From Amycolatopsis sp. cg9 (GTDB taxonomy: Bacteria > Actinomycetota > Actinomycetes > Mycobacteriales > Pseudonocardiaceae): a stretch of 64,000 bases of DNA. Shown piece by piece: positions 1-8,467 of this stretch; the stretch's first letter is position 1, and each line of letters starts with the position of its first letter. The notes under the pieces were generated by a model, which worked only from the letters and a program-made list of their open reading frames with translations, was not told where the DNA came from and did no database searches. The DNA is taken from NCBI RefSeq assembly GCF_041346945.1, contig NZ_CP166850.1, forward strand, positions 682,001-746,000, in the 5' to 3' direction. The translations under genes and the position numbers were made by a program.

Positions 1-948
1 GACCCGGCGACCGGCGTGATCTACGGCGAGGTCGAGGGCCTCGGCCCGGACACCACGCGGCCGCTGCAGGTCAACCTCGGCAACGGCAGCTACGCGTTCC
101 GCTGCCTGCCCGAGGACGCGGGCGCGATCGTCGGGCCCGCCGTGCGGGTCAGCGGCGGGGCCGAGCGGACCGGGCCGGGCGTCGCGCCGGTGACGCACAA
201 CGACCTGCTCGGCCCGCTCAAGGCCTACCAGCAGCACGTCGCGACCGGGCTCGGCGAGCTGGTCGCGAACACCGGCGCGCTGAAGGACGCCGTCCACGGC
301 GGCGACCGCGCGGCGAGCGAGGCGGCCTGGCTGACCGCGCACCTGACCTACGAACGCCTCGGCGCCGCCTACGACGCGTTCGGCGACTCCGACGGCGCCC
401 TCAACGGCACCGCCGACGGCCTGCCCGCCGGCCCGGCCGACGCCGGGTTCACCGGCTTCCACCGGCTGGAGCGGGGCCTGTGGCACGGCGAGGACCTGGG
501 CGCGCTCGCCGCCGTCGCCGACCGGCTGGACACCGACGCCCGCGCGCTGCAGGCGTCCTTCGGCGACAGCCAGGTCGACGGCAACGACCTCGGGCTGCGT
601 GCGCACGAGATCATGGAGAACACGCTGCAGTTCGAACTCACCGGCCGCACCGACTACGGCAGCGGCACCAACCTGGCCACGGCCCGCGCCAACCTCGACG
701 GCACGCGCGCGGTGCTCGACGTCCTCCGCCCGCTGCTCACCCCGCGCTACCCCGATCTGTCCAAACTGGACAGCTGGCTGACGCGCACGCAGGCCGCTTT
801 GGACGCCGCGCACCGCCCGGACGGCAGCTGGCCGCCGCTGACGCAGCTTTCCCTCCGGCAGCGGCAAAAGCTGAACGCCGACGTCGGCGAGCTGACCGAA
901 CTGCTGGCCCCGATCGCCGCGATCGCCGAGCCGAGGAGGGTCTCGTGA
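1..948 (+). CDS. efeO: Iron uptake system component EfeO (imelysin/M75), 5'-truncated by window edge
   Basis: The frame is open from base 1, so the start lies upstream. About the first 55 visible residues look like the end of the cupredoxin-like N-terminal domain of EfeO. The rest is an alpha-helical imelysin (peptidase M75) domain with the family HxxE motif seen as FHRLERGLW. In efeUOB systems EfeO is the extracytoplasmic iron-binding partner of the permease EfeU and the peroxidase EfeB. The stop overlaps the efeB GTG by four bases (GTGA, 945-948), so the two are translationally coupled. efeU is presumably just upstream, outside the window. Confidence 0.9.
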   Translation, partial: DPATGVIYGEVEGLGPDTTRPLQVNLGNGSYAFRCLPEDAGAIVGPAVRVSGGAERTGPGVAPVTHNDLLGPLKAYQQHVATGLGELVANTGALKDAVHGGDRAASEAAWLTAHLTYERLGAAYDAFGDSDGALNGTADGLPAGPADAGFTGFHRLERGLWHGEDLGALAAVADRLDTDARALQASFGDSQVDGNDLGLRAHEIMENTLQFELTGRTDYGSGTNLATARANLDGTRAVLDVLRPLLTPRYPDLSKLDSWLTRTQAALDAAHRPDGSWPPLTQLSLRQRQKLNADVGELTELLAPIAAIAEPRRVS

Positions 949-2141
949 CCGGCCTGCCTCGCCGCTCGTTCCTGCGCCGGGCCGCGATGGGCGCCGGTCT
1001 GACCGTCGCCGCCGGGGCCGGGCTCGGCGCCTCCTCCGCCATCGACAGCGCGGCGCCCGTTCCCTTCCACGGCAGGAACCAGGCCGCCATCCTGCGGAAC
1101 CCGCCGACGCAGACGATCGTCGCGTCCTTCGACGTCGTCGCGGAGTCGAAGGCCGAGCTGACCGACCTCTTCCGCGCGATCACCGACCGGGCCCGGTTCC
1201 TCACCACCGGCGGCGCTCCCGCCGCGCTCGGCATCAGCGCGCCACCGGCGGACTCCGGGGTGCTCGGACCCGTCGTGCCCGGCGGCGACCTCGGCGTGGT
1301 CCTCGGGGCCGGTGCGTCGCTCTTCGACGACCGGTACGGCCTGGCGAAGCTCAAGCCGGCCAAGCTCAAGCCGATGACGACGTTCCCGAACGACGCCCTC
1401 GACCCCACGCAGTGCCACGGCGACCTCAGCCTGACGCTGTCGGCGAACACCACCGACACCGTGCTGCACGCGCTGCGCGACATCGCCCGCGCGACCCGCG
1501 GCGGCATGCAGCCGCGCTGGCGGATCACCGGCTTCAGCTCCCCGCCGCGCCCGGCCGGGACCCCGCGCAACCTGATGGGGTTCAAGGACGGCACCGCCAA
1601 CCCGACCGGGTCCGAAGTGGACAGTCTGGTGTGGACGACCGGCGCCGGCGAACCCGCGTGGACCGCCGGCGGCAGCTACCAGGTGGTCCGGCTGATCCGG
1701 ATGCTGGTGGAGTTCTGGGACCGGGTTTCGCTGGCCGAGCAGGAGAACATGTTCGGTCGCCGCCGCGACACCGGCGCCCCGCTCGACGGCACCGAGGAGA
1801 CCGACGTCCCCCGCTACGCCGACGACCCGATCGGCACGGTGATCCCGCTGACCAGCCACATCCGCAAGGCCAACCCGCGCACGCCGGAGACCGACGCGAG
1901 CCGGATCCTGCGGCGCGCGGTCAACTACGACCGGGGCGTCGACAGCAACGGCAACCTCGACATGGGCCTGGTCTTCGTCTGCTACCAGCAGGACCTGGAG
2001 CGCCAGTTCGAGGCGGTCCAGACGCGGCTGGCCGACGAACCCCTGACCGACTACATCTCCCCGTTCGGCGGCGGCTACTTCTTCGCGCTGCCGGGCGTCA
2101 CCGGCCCGGACGACCACTTCGGCCGCTCGCTGCTCGCCTGA
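945..2141 (+). CDS. efeB: Deferrochelatase/Dyp-type haem peroxidase EfeB, Tat-exported
   Basis: 398 residues from a GTG that overlaps the efeO stop; the same frame is open further upstream, but the coupled GTG places a twin-arginine signal (RRSFLRR) at the N-terminus. The Dyp-type signature [11 protein letters not shown] and the probable proximal haem histidine in [10 protein letters not shown] are present, with the conserved RILRRAVNY segment after it. EfeB proteins are exported folded with haem and act as peroxidases in iron acquisition; a haem-deferrochelation role has been proposed for the family. The EfeO-EfeB gene order supports the assignment. Confidence 0.93.
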   Translation: MTGLPRRSFLRRAAMGAGLTVAAGAGLGASSAIDSAAPVPFHGRNQAAILRNPPTQTIVASFDVVAESKAELTDLFRAITDRARFLTTGGAPAALGISAPPADSGVLGPVVPGGDLGVVLGAGASLFDDRYGLAKLKPAKLKPMTTFPNDALDPTQCHGDLSLTLSANTTDTVLHALRDIARATRGGMQPRWRITGFSSPPRPAGTPRNLMGFKDGTANPTGSEVDSLVWTTGAGEPAWTAGGSYQVVRLIRMLVEFWDRVSLAEQENMFGRRRDTGAPLDGTEETDVPRYADDPIGTVIPLTSHIRKANPRTPETDASRILRRAVNYDRGVDSNGNLDMGLVFVCYQQDLERQFEAVQTRLADEPLTDYISPFGGGYFFALPGVTGPDDHFGRSLLA

Positions 2142-2172
2142 ACCGCGAACCCACCACGAAAGGAAATCCACT

Positions 2173-3795
2173 GTGGACAAGAGGACCCGCCGGCGACGGC
2201 GCGGCCTGCTCGGCGCCGGGGCGCTCGCCTCGGTGGCCACGCTGGCCATCGTCACCGGCTCCGCGGCGAGCACCGCGGACGCCCAGCCGCTGAACCTGTT
2301 CCCCGCGCACTGGATCCCCACGTCGACGCCGATCAAGCACGTCGTGGTCATCTTCGGCGAGAACATCTCGTTCGACCACTACTTCGGCACCTACCCGAAC
2401 GCGGCGAACACGGACGGCACCCCGTTCACCGCCGCCCACGGCACGCCGAAGGTCAACGGCCTCGACAAGAAGCTGCTGACCGACAACCCGAACGCGTACA
2501 ACCCGAAACGGCTCACGCACGAGCAGGCGCTGACCTGCGACCAGAACCACAACTACGGCGCCGAGCAGGCCGCCTTCAACGGCGGCAAGATGGACAAGTT
2601 CGTCGAGAAGACCGAGACGGACAAGTGCACCGGCCAGCCGGTGCTGTTCGGCGAGCCCGGCCTGGTGATGGACTACTACGACGGCAACACCGTCACCGGC
2701 ATGTGGAACTACGCCCAGAACTACGCGCTGAACGACAACTCGTTCGACACGAACTTCGGGCCGTCGACGCCGGGGGCGCTGAACCTGATCTCGGGCAACA
2801 CCCACGGCGTCCAGGCGGTCGACCCGGTCACGCACGAGCCGGTCAGCGACGCGTACGCGGTGCAGTCGCCGGACGCGAACGGCGTCGGCACGATGATCAA
2901 CGACCCGGACCCGGCGTGGGACGACTGCTCGGGCAAGAACCACACGAGCAAGGACAACCTGGCCACGATGCACGGCCGGAACATCGGTGACCTGCTCAAC
3001 CAGCGCCACGTCACGTGGGGCTGGTTCCAGGGCGGCTTCCGCCCGACCGGCACGGCCAACGGGTACGCGGTGTGCGGCCGGACCCACACGAACGTCGGCG
3101 GCAACGCGGTCGTCGACTACAGCCCGCACCACGAGCCGTTCCAGTACTACCCGTCGACGGCGAACCCGAAGCACCTCCCGCCGTCCTCGGTGCAGGCCAT
3201 CGGCCAGACCGACCGCGCGAACCACCAGTACGACGTCTCGGACTTCGACGACGCGCTCAAGGCCGGCTCGATGCCCGCGGTGAGCTTCCTGAAGGCCCCG
3301 GAGTACCAGGACGGCCACGCGGGCTACTCGGACCCGCTGGACGAACAGCAGTTCGTGGTCAGTGAGATCACCAAGATCCAGCAGTCCCCGGACTGGAAGT
3401 CGACGGCGATCGTGCTGGCCTACGACGACTCGGACGGCTGGTACGACCACGTGGCGTCGAAGGTGATCAACGGCTCGCAGGACGCTTCGCAGGACCAGGC
3501 GGTCTGCACGGGCAAGCCGGCGGTACTGGGCGGCTACGCGGACCGCTGCGGCTACGGCCCGCGGCTGCCGCTGCTGGTGGTTTCGCCGTACAGCAAGGTC
3601 AACCACGTCGACCACACCCTGACGGACCAGACGTCGGTGCTGAAGTTCATCGAGGACAACTGGTTCACCGGCCGGATCGGCGACTCGTCGTTCGACGCGC
3701 GGGCCGGGTCGCTGACCGGGATGTTCGACTTCTGGTGGCCGCGGGCGAAGAAGGTCACCCTCGACCCGAAGACCGGAGCTGTCGCCCACAGCTAG
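2173..3795 (+). CDS. Secreted phosphoesterase (phospholipase C/acid phosphatase family, PF04185)
   Basis: 540 residues from GTG 2173, with an AAAGGA ribosome-binding site about 8 bases upstream. The N-terminus has a basic stretch then a hydrophobic run ending near ASTADA, a signal peptide. The mature part starts with the hallmark HVVVIFGENISFDHYFGTYP, whose Glu-Asn and following residues bind the active-site metal in this family. A later YDDSDGWYDHV segment and C-terminal PLLVVSPYSK are also typical. It probably hydrolyses phosphate mono- or diesters outside the cell, possibly phospholipid head groups. Substrate cannot be told from sequence. It follows efeB by 31 bases and may be co-transcribed. 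Confidence 0.85.
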   Translation: MDKRTRRRRRGLLGAGALASVATLAIVTGSAASTADAQPLNLFPAHWIPTSTPIKHVVVIFGENISFDHYFGTYPNAANTDGTPFTAAHGTPKVNGLDKKLLTDNPNAYNPKRLTHEQALTCDQNHNYGAEQAAFNGGKMDKFVEKTETDKCTGQPVLFGEPGLVMDYYDGNTVTGMWNYAQNYALNDNSFDTNFGPSTPGALNLISGNTHGVQAVDPVTHEPVSDAYAVQSPDANGVGTMINDPDPAWDDCSGKNHTSKDNLATMHGRNIGDLLNQRHVTWGWFQGGFRPTGTANGYAVCGRTHTNVGGNAVVDYSPHHEPFQYYPSTANPKHLPPSSVQAIGQTDRANHQYDVSDFDDALKAGSMPAVSFLKAPEYQDGHAGYSDPLDEQQFVVSEITKIQQSPDWKSTAIVLAYDDSDGWYDHVASKVINGSQDASQDQAVCTGKPAVLGGYADRCGYGPRLPLLVVSPYSKVNHVDHTLTDQTSVLKFIEDNWFTGRIGDSSFDARAGSLTGMFDFWWPRAKKVTLDPKTGAVAHS

Positions 3796-3804
3796 CCCGA
3801 GCAC

Positions 3805-3851
3805 CCCAATGTGGCGTTCGGTGCGTCAGACGCACCGAACGCCACATTGGG
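3805..3851. repeat. Long perfect palindrome, family A copy 1 (probable bidirectional terminator)
   Basis: Two 23-base perfectly complementary arms (3805-3827 and 3829-3851) are separated by a single A. The arm begins CCCAATGTGGCG. It lies between the stops of two convergent genes (3795 plus, 3858 minus). The same arms recur at 20467-20513 with only the loop base changed. No transposase or T-run accompanies it. Confidence 0.9.
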
Positions 3852-3855
3852 TGCG

Positions 3856-4269
3856 TCAGCCGACGGGGTCGAGGTCCCAGGACAGGGTGACCACGGTCCC
3901 GCCGTCGCCGGAGGAGATGTCCGCGTGGTCGGCGCTCGCGCGCAGCAGGAGCAGGCCGCGGCCGCGCGGGGAGACCGGGCGGGGGTCGACCACCGGGGTG
4001 CGCCACTGGCCGTGGTCGGCGATCACCACTTCGATCCGGTCCGCGTGCGCCCTCGCGTCCAGGTCGACCACCCCGGAGCCCGCGCCGTCGTAGGCGTGGT
4101 CGGCCACGTTCGCCAGCGCTTCGTAGGCGGCCAGCACGATGTCGCGTGCCCGGGCCTCGTCGACGCCCGCCGCCAGCACCCACGCCATCAGGTCGTGGCG
4201 GAGCCGCCGCAGCGCTTCGGGGACCGCTTCGACGCCGTGGCAGCGGAACGACCCGGCGGGTTCGTGCAT
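3856..4269 (-). CDS. RsbW-like anti-sigma factor / serine-protein kinase (HATPase_c)
   Basis: 137 residues from ATG 4269, preceded by GAAGAAGG; a longer open frame upstream lacks similarity and is ignored. It is a GHKL ATPase domain: N-box YEALANVADHAY and an Asp-x-Gly-x-Trp-type G1 box (DHGQW), with a C-terminal GGTVVTLSW strand. Proteins of this type bind and inhibit a sigma factor and phosphorylate a STAS antagonist. The STAS gene lies 32 bases upstream in the same operon, which supports a partner-switching pair. The target sigma factor is not in the window. Confidence 0.82.
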   Translation of the reverse strand: MHEPAGSFRCHGVEAVPEALRRLRHDLMAWVLAAGVDEARARDIVLAAYEALANVADHAYDGAGSGVVDLDARAHADRIEVVIADHGQWRTPVVDPRPVSPRGRGLLLLRASADHADISSGDGGTVVTLSWDLDPVG

Positions 4270-4301
4270 CGGGGCTCGCCCTTCTTCCGTGCCGGGGGCC
4301 G

Positions 4302-4658
4302 TCACTCGAGTGCTTCGTCGATCGTCGGGTGGACGCTGATCCACGTGTCGAGACCGGTGGTCTTGAGCGGGCCGGACGTCACCGGGGAGTCGCTGACCAC
4401 CCGCAGCGCGTGCTCGGCCAGCCGCCGGTGCGCCGAGGCGAGCACCTGCAGGCCCGCCGAGCAGAAGAACGTCACCGACCGCAGGTCGACCACCAGCGTC
4501 TCCGGCTCGTCGGCCAGCACCACGGCCACGACGTCCTCGAACTCCGGCGCGCTGACCAGATCGATCTCCCCCGCCACGCCCAGCACCGCGGCGCGGCCCC
4601 GCCAATCGAGCGTGACCGCCAGTTCGGTGGCGGGAAGATCCCGTGATGAAGAGCCCAC
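4302..4658 (-). CDS. STAS-domain anti-sigma factor antagonist (RsbV/SpoIIAA-like)
   Basis: 118 residues from GTG 4658. A single STAS domain: strand LAVTLDWRGRAAVLGVAGEID, then VVDLRSVTFFCSAGLQVL, whose Ser in CSAGL corresponds to the phosphorylated Ser/Thr of SpoIIAA-type antagonists. In such modules the dephosphorylated form sequesters the anti-sigma kinase. The kinase is the next gene, and a SpoIIE-type phosphatase that could reactivate this protein is the first gene of the same operon. Confidence 0.86.
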   Translation of the reverse strand: MGSSSRDLPATELAVTLDWRGRAAVLGVAGEIDLVSAPEFEDVVAVVLADEPETLVVDLRSVTFFCSAGLQVLASAHRRLAEHALRVVSDSPVTSGPLKTTGLDTWISVHPTIDEALE

Positions 4659-4692
4659 GGCCCCTTATCGTGCCCCACTCCCCGGCAAACGG

Positions 4693-5133
4693 CTACCGGT
4701 GCGGGAGCTGGACGACCGTGACCCAGAAGTCGTCGATCTTCCGGACCACCTCGATGAACTTCTCGAAGTCGACCGGCTTGGTGACGTAGGCGTTGGCGTG
4801 CAGCTCGTAGCTGCGCACGATGTCCTCCTCCGCTTCGGACGTGGTCAGCACGACCACGGGGATCGTGCGCAACCCCGGGTCCCGCTTGATCTCGCCGAGC
4901 AGCTCCCGGCCGTCCTTGCGGGGCAGGTTGAGGTCGAGCAGGATCAGCCCGGGCCGCGGCGCCGCCCGGAACCGCCCTTCGCGGTTGAGGAACTCGAGCG
5001 CCTCCACCCCGTCGCTGGCCACGTGCAGCGCGTTGCGGATCTTGTGGTGCTCGAACGCTTCCCGCGTCATCAGCACGTCGCCGGGGTCGTCCTCGACGAG
5101 CAGGATGTCGATCGGAGCAGGCGCCTGCGTCAT
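4693..5133 (-). CDS. Single-domain response regulator (Rcp1-like receiver)
   Basis: 146 residues from ATG 5133, overlapping the histidine kinase stop (ATGA). The whole protein is a receiver domain: acidic pocket in ILLVEDDPGD, phosphoacceptor Asp in LILLDLNLPRKDG, conserved Thr in VVVLTTSEAEED and Lys in YVTKPVD. There is no output domain, so it acts as a phosphate carrier or protein-interaction switch, as in the Rcp1 type that usually partners CHASE3 or phytochrome-like kinases. The PRKDGRELL segment is typical of that subfamily. Confidence 0.9.
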   Translation of the reverse strand: MTQAPAPIDILLVEDDPGDVLMTREAFEHHKIRNALHVASDGVEALEFLNREGRFRAAPRPGLILLDLNLPRKDGRELLGEIKRDPGLRTIPVVVLTTSEAEEDIVRSYELHANAYVTKPVDFEKFIEVVRKIDDFWVTVVQLPHR

Positions 5134-6650
5134 ACTTCCCCATCGTCCTCTCGCGCCGGCAAGGTGAAGCGGAACGTCGTGTCCGCGGCCGCGGTGTCGA
5201 GCCAGATCCGGCCGCCGTGGTACTCGACGATCCGGCGGCACAGGGCGAGCCCGATGCCCGTCCCCGGGTAAGCGGACCGCGTGTGGAGGCGCTGGAACAG
5301 CGCGAACACCCGTTCGGCGTATTCCGCGTCGATGCCGATCCCGTTGTCCGACACCGAAAACACCCAGTCGTCGCCGTCGCGCTCCGCGGTGACCCGCACT
5401 TCCGGCGGGGTTTCGCCCTTGAACTTCAGCGCGTTGCCGATCAGGTTCTGGAACACCGCCGTCATCAGCGCCGGCTCGACGCGCACCTCGGGGAGGTCGA
5501 CGTGGGCGACCTTGCCGCCGCTCAGGGAGAGCGCGACCTCCAGGTTCGCCAGCGCGTCGTCGACCAGCCGGTCCACACCCACCAGCACGTGCTCGCCCGG
5601 TTTCCGGCCGACCCGCGAAAACGCCAGCAGGTCGTTGATCAGGACCTGCATCCGCTTCGCGCCGTCGACGGCGAACTCGATGTACTGCTCGCCGCGCTCG
5701 TCGAGCAGGCCCTGGTAGCGCCGCTGGAGCAGCTGGCAGAAGCTGGCCACCTTCCGCAGCGGTTCCTGCAGGTCGTGCGAAGCGACGTAGGCGAACTGCT
5801 CCAGGTCGGCGTTGGACCGCTCCAGCTCGCGCGTCCGCCGGTCGAGCATGGCGTGCGCGCGCTCCAGCTCGGCGACCTCGTCGAGGATGCGCTGCCGCAT
5901 GGCTTCGACGTCGGCGCCGAGCTGCGCGATCTCCCGCGGCCCGCTGCCGTGCACCGGGCGGTGGACGTCCTGGTCGGCGACCTGCCGGACCTCGCCGGCC
6001 AGCTCGAGGATCGGCCGGGTGATGATCCGCCGCAGGCCGAGGGAGAGCACCGCGAACAGCACCACGAGCAGCACGGCGATGGCGACGAGCATCGCGGTCA
6101 GCAGGTTCGCCGCGGCGTCGAGCTGGCTGCGGCCGGCGTCGCGGACCGCGGCGAGGTGGCCGAGCTGCGTGTCGAGCGCCGCGCGCACCGCGTTGAACTG
6201 CTCGCGGCCGCGCTCGACCTGCGCCGGGGTCACCGGCGGTGCGCCCGGCGCGATGGTCGGCGCGGCCGTGGCCTGCCACGTCGTGGCCGCGCGCAGCACG
6301 GTTTCGAGGTCGTCGCCGAGCTCGGTGCCCGGGACCGCGCCGGACTCCCGCAGCTGGCTCACGGCGTCGGCCTGCGCCCGGACGCCGTCGGTGTAGGGCG
6401 CGAGGAAGTCCGGCTGCCGCCCGAGCTGGTAGCCGCGGACGCCGGTTTCCTGGTTCAGCAGCGCGGTGGACAGCTGGAGGGCGCTGAGCCGCTGCGGGCC
6501 GATCACGTCGAGCAGGCGGTTGCGGGCGTCGGTCAGGTTGTTCAGCGCGATCCCGCCGCCGATCAGCGCGGCGAGGAGCAACGCGGTCTCCGTGACGGCG
6601 AGCAGGGTCAGCCAGCGGCTGATGGACCAGCCACGTGCTTCGGCGGTCAT
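5130..6650 (-). CDS. Membrane sensor histidine kinase (CHASE3-HAMP-HisKA-HATPase)
   Basis: 506 residues from ATG 6650. A transmembrane helix near residues 16-36 is followed by an extracytoplasmic CHASE3-like helical domain (NQETGVRGYQL is its hallmark). A second helix near residues 180-205 leads into HAMP and a coiled coil. The HisKA H-box is FAYVASHDLQEPLRKV, with the phosphorylatable His. The ATPase has N-box QNLIGNALKFKG, G1 DNGIGID and G2 GTGIGLALCRRIVEYHGG. The SHDLQEPLRKV box is the variety that pairs with small response regulators. Start and stop both overlap neighbours (ATGA), so the operon is tightly coupled. Confidence 0.93.
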   Translation of the reverse strand: MTAEARGWSISRWLTLLAVTETALLLAALIGGGIALNNLTDARNRLLDVIGPQRLSALQLSTALLNQETGVRGYQLGRQPDFLAPYTDGVRAQADAVSQLRESGAVPGTELGDDLETVLRAATTWQATAAPTIAPGAPPVTPAQVERGREQFNAVRAALDTQLGHLAAVRDAGRSQLDAAANLLTAMLVAIAVLLVVLFAVLSLGLRRIITRPILELAGEVRQVADQDVHRPVHGSGPREIAQLGADVEAMRQRILDEVAELERAHAMLDRRTRELERSNADLEQFAYVASHDLQEPLRKVASFCQLLQRRYQGLLDERGEQYIEFAVDGAKRMQVLINDLLAFSRVGRKPGEHVLVGVDRLVDDALANLEVALSLSGGKVAHVDLPEVRVEPALMTAVFQNLIGNALKFKGETPPEVRVTAERDGDDWVFSVSDNGIGIDAEYAERVFALFQRLHTRSAYPGTGIGLALCRRIVEYHGGRIWLDTAAADTTFRFTLPAREDDGEV

Positions 6651-7843
6651 CGGGTCGGCTCCCCGGGTTCGTGGCTGAGCAGGGCGAGGGCGACGTCGTC
6701 GTCGAGCGGGCCGGCGTTGAACCGCTCGGCGCGGGCGATCAGCTCGTCGAGCAGGTCCGTGCCGTCGAGCCCGCCGCGGTGCCGGATGTCGAGCACGAGC
6801 TCGGCCATCCGCTCGTGGCCCAGCCGCTCGGACCCGGCGCCGACGCGGCCTTCGAAGACGCCATCGGTGTAGAGCAGCAGCGACCACCCGGGCTCCAGCG
6901 GGACCTCGAGGGCCTCCCACTTCGCGCCCTCGACGATGCCGAGCGGGACGCCGACGCGGCCGCCGGAGAGCAGGTGCCCGTCGCCGGGGGTGAGCAGCAG
7001 CGGCGGCAGGTGGCCGGCCAGCGACAGGCGCAGGGATCTCCGGTCCGGCGCGACGACGACCATGCAGACGGTGGCGAACAGCGGCTCGATCCGCTCGTGC
7101 ACCAGCACCCGCTCGACCATGCTCAGCACGTCGGCCATCGGCAGGCCGGCCATCACGAGCGAGCGCCACGCGATCCGCAGCGCGACGCCGAGCGCGGCTT
7201 CGTCCGGGCCGTGGCCGCAGACGTCGCCGATCATCACGTGCACGGTGCCGTCGGCGAGCTCGATCGCGTCGTAGAAGTCGCCGCCCAGCAGGGAGCCGTT
7301 GCGGCCCGGGCGGTAGCGGGTGGCGAGGTCGAGGTGCGGGTCGCGCAGCAGCGGGACGGGCAGCAGGCCGCGTTCCAGCCGCGCGTTCTCCCGCGCGAGC
7401 AGCTGCTGCTGGAGGAACTGCTGCTCGACCTGCTCGGCGCGCTTGCGCTCGCGGGCGAAGCGCAGCGCCTTCACCAGCAGCGGCCCGTCCACCTGGTCCT
7501 TGACGAGGTAGTCCTGCGCGCCGGCGGCGACCGCGGCGACGCCGGTGGCCTGGTCGTGCCCGCCGGTCAGGACGACGATCGCGACGCCGGGCGCGTGCTG
7601 GCCGAGCTTCGTCAGCCCGCTGAGGCCCATCGCGTCCGGCAGCTGCAGGTCGAGCACGACGCAGTCGGCGGTGAGCGGGCCGGTGAGCGCGGCGGCGAGC
7701 GTTTCGACGCGTTCGAGCGAGAACGGCACGGCCGTGTCCGCCAGCATCTCCTCGACCAGCAGCGCGTCGCCGTCGTCGTCCTCGACCAGCAGCACCCGCA
7801 GGCGGGTGCCGGGATCCCACGATGAGTCGTGCGCGGCGGTCAC
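6647..7843 (-). CDS. Response regulator with SpoIIE/PP2C-type serine phosphatase output
   Basis: 398 residues from GTG 7843, which has GGGAGAAG just upstream; an in-frame GTG at 7903 would add 20 residues. The receiver has an acidic pocket in RVLLVEDDDGD, phosphoacceptor Asp in CVVLDLQLPD and Lys in DYLVKDQV. A coiled linker rich in Glu/Arg/Gln leads into a PPM/SpoIIE phosphatase with metal-binding GGDFYDAIEL, IGDVCGHG and LLLYTDGVFE, ending in LDDDVALALL. It probably dephosphorylates the STAS antagonist of the same operon when phosphorylated by the kinase, linking two-component input to partner switching. Confidence 0.92.
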   Translation of the reverse strand: MTAAHDSSWDPGTRLRVLLVEDDDGDALLVEEMLADTAVPFSLERVETLAAALTGPLTADCVVLDLQLPDAMGLSGLTKLGQHAPGVAIVVLTGGHDQATGVAAVAAGAQDYLVKDQVDGPLLVKALRFARERKRAEQVEQQFLQQQLLARENARLERGLLPVPLLRDPHLDLATRYRPGRNGSLLGGDFYDAIELADGTVHVMIGDVCGHGPDEAALGVALRIAWRSLVMAGLPMADVLSMVERVLVHERIEPLFATVCMVVVAPDRRSLRLSLAGHLPPLLLTPGDGHLLSGGRVGVPLGIVEGAKWEALEVPLEPGWSLLLYTDGVFEGRVGAGSERLGHERMAELVLDIRHRGGLDGTDLLDELIARAERFNAGPLDDDVALALLSHEPGEPTR

Positions 7844-7951
7844 CGGCTTCTCCCGTTCGGCTGCCCTCGGCCAGCACATCCAGACGATCAACCCTAGCGG
7901 CACCGGCGGCGGCCGCCTACGGCCGCGGAACCGGTCTCACCGGGGTAGCGC

Positions 7952-7957
7952 TTTATA
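7952..7957 (-). promoter_or_regulatory. Candidate -10 element for the signalling operon
   Basis: TATAAA on the minus strand, AT-rich in a GC-rich background and about 110 bases upstream of GTG 7843. No convincing -35 hexamer is visible at normal spacing. It sits within a weak dyad (CGGGGT 7941-7946 with ACCCCG 7960-7965), which could be an activator or repressor site. Confidence 0.35.
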
Positions 7958-8027
7958 GCACCCCGACGTGACACCTGGCGGGTAACAGTTCGGTTCACGG
8001 CCGTGCCGGATCCGGGTGTTCCCGGCC

Positions 8028-8033
8028 TAGGCT
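8028..8033 (+). promoter_or_regulatory. Candidate -10 element of a leaderless transcript
   Basis: TAGGCT ends 6 bases before ATG 8040, and no ribosome-binding site precedes that ATG. This spacing puts the transcription start at or next to the start codon, as in many actinobacterial leaderless genes. The -35 region is poor. Confidence 0.4.
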
Positions 8034-8039
8034 CCGGCC

Positions 8040-8390
8040 ATGCCCGCGCCCCGCGCCGCTTTCGCCTGGTGGGGTGCGACGGCGTGCTGGTTCCTCGGCT
8101 CGCTGCTCGGCGGGCGCCGGACACCCGTGGATTCGGCCGTCCCGCCGCCGGTCGCCGTACTCGCGTACGTCCTTTGCGCCGGGCTCTGGGCGCTGCTGGT
8201 GTACGGCGTGTACCGCGGGGTCAAGGGGACCCGGACGGCGCTGGCGGTCGTCGGCGCGCTCGGCATCGTCGACCTGGTGGTGCAGCTGGTCGGCGACGTC
8301 GTGACGCGCAGCTTCGGGCACGGCGCGTTCTTCCTGGCCGCGCTGGTCCTTTCGGGCGCGGGGTTCGTGCTGCTGTTCAGGTCCCGCTGA
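8040..8390 (+). CDS. Small integral membrane protein, function unknown
   Basis: 116 residues from ATG 8040. Four hydrophobic segments are visible, roughly residues 8-24, 38-58, 66-85 and 94-113, so it is probably a four-helix membrane protein with short loops. I recognise no family motif. It is transcribed away from the signalling operon and probably read from a leaderless message. The stop is 2 bases before a family B palindrome that separates it from the convergent sigma factor gene. Confidence 0.6.
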   Translation: MPAPRAAFAWWGATACWFLGSLLGGRRTPVDSAVPPPVAVLAYVLCAGLWALLVYGVYRGVKGTRTALAVVGALGIVDLVVQLVGDVVTRSFGHGAFFLAALVLSGAGFVLLFRSR

Positions 8391-8391
8391 G

Positions 8392-8467
8392 CTGAAGGGG
8401 ACTTTCCGGCGATGTGCTGAGAGGAAAGTCCCCCTCAGCGCGTCAGATGCGAGCAACGTCCCCTTCA
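8392..8467. repeat. Palindromic element, family B copy 1, between convergent genes
   Basis: Arm CTGAAGGGGACTTTCC (8392-8407) pairs with 8422-8437 with one mismatch, and a third arm ending in GTCCCCTTCAG lies at 8452-8467. The TCA inside the last arm is the stop codon of the convergent sigma factor gene. Related copies lie at 41759-41835 and 55528-55574. Probable bidirectional terminator. Confidence 0.85.

Noticed and set aside
3805..3851. Insertion sequence or MITE
   Set aside because: The palindromes have no target-site duplications visible and no transposase in the window, so I list them only as repeats.
5130..7877. A 915-codon minus-strand frame apparently fusing the phosphatase and kinase
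   Set aside because: Only its last part is in the kinase frame; the first half is off-frame to the RR-phosphatase gene and unconserved. The ATGA overlap at 6647-6650 separates two genes.
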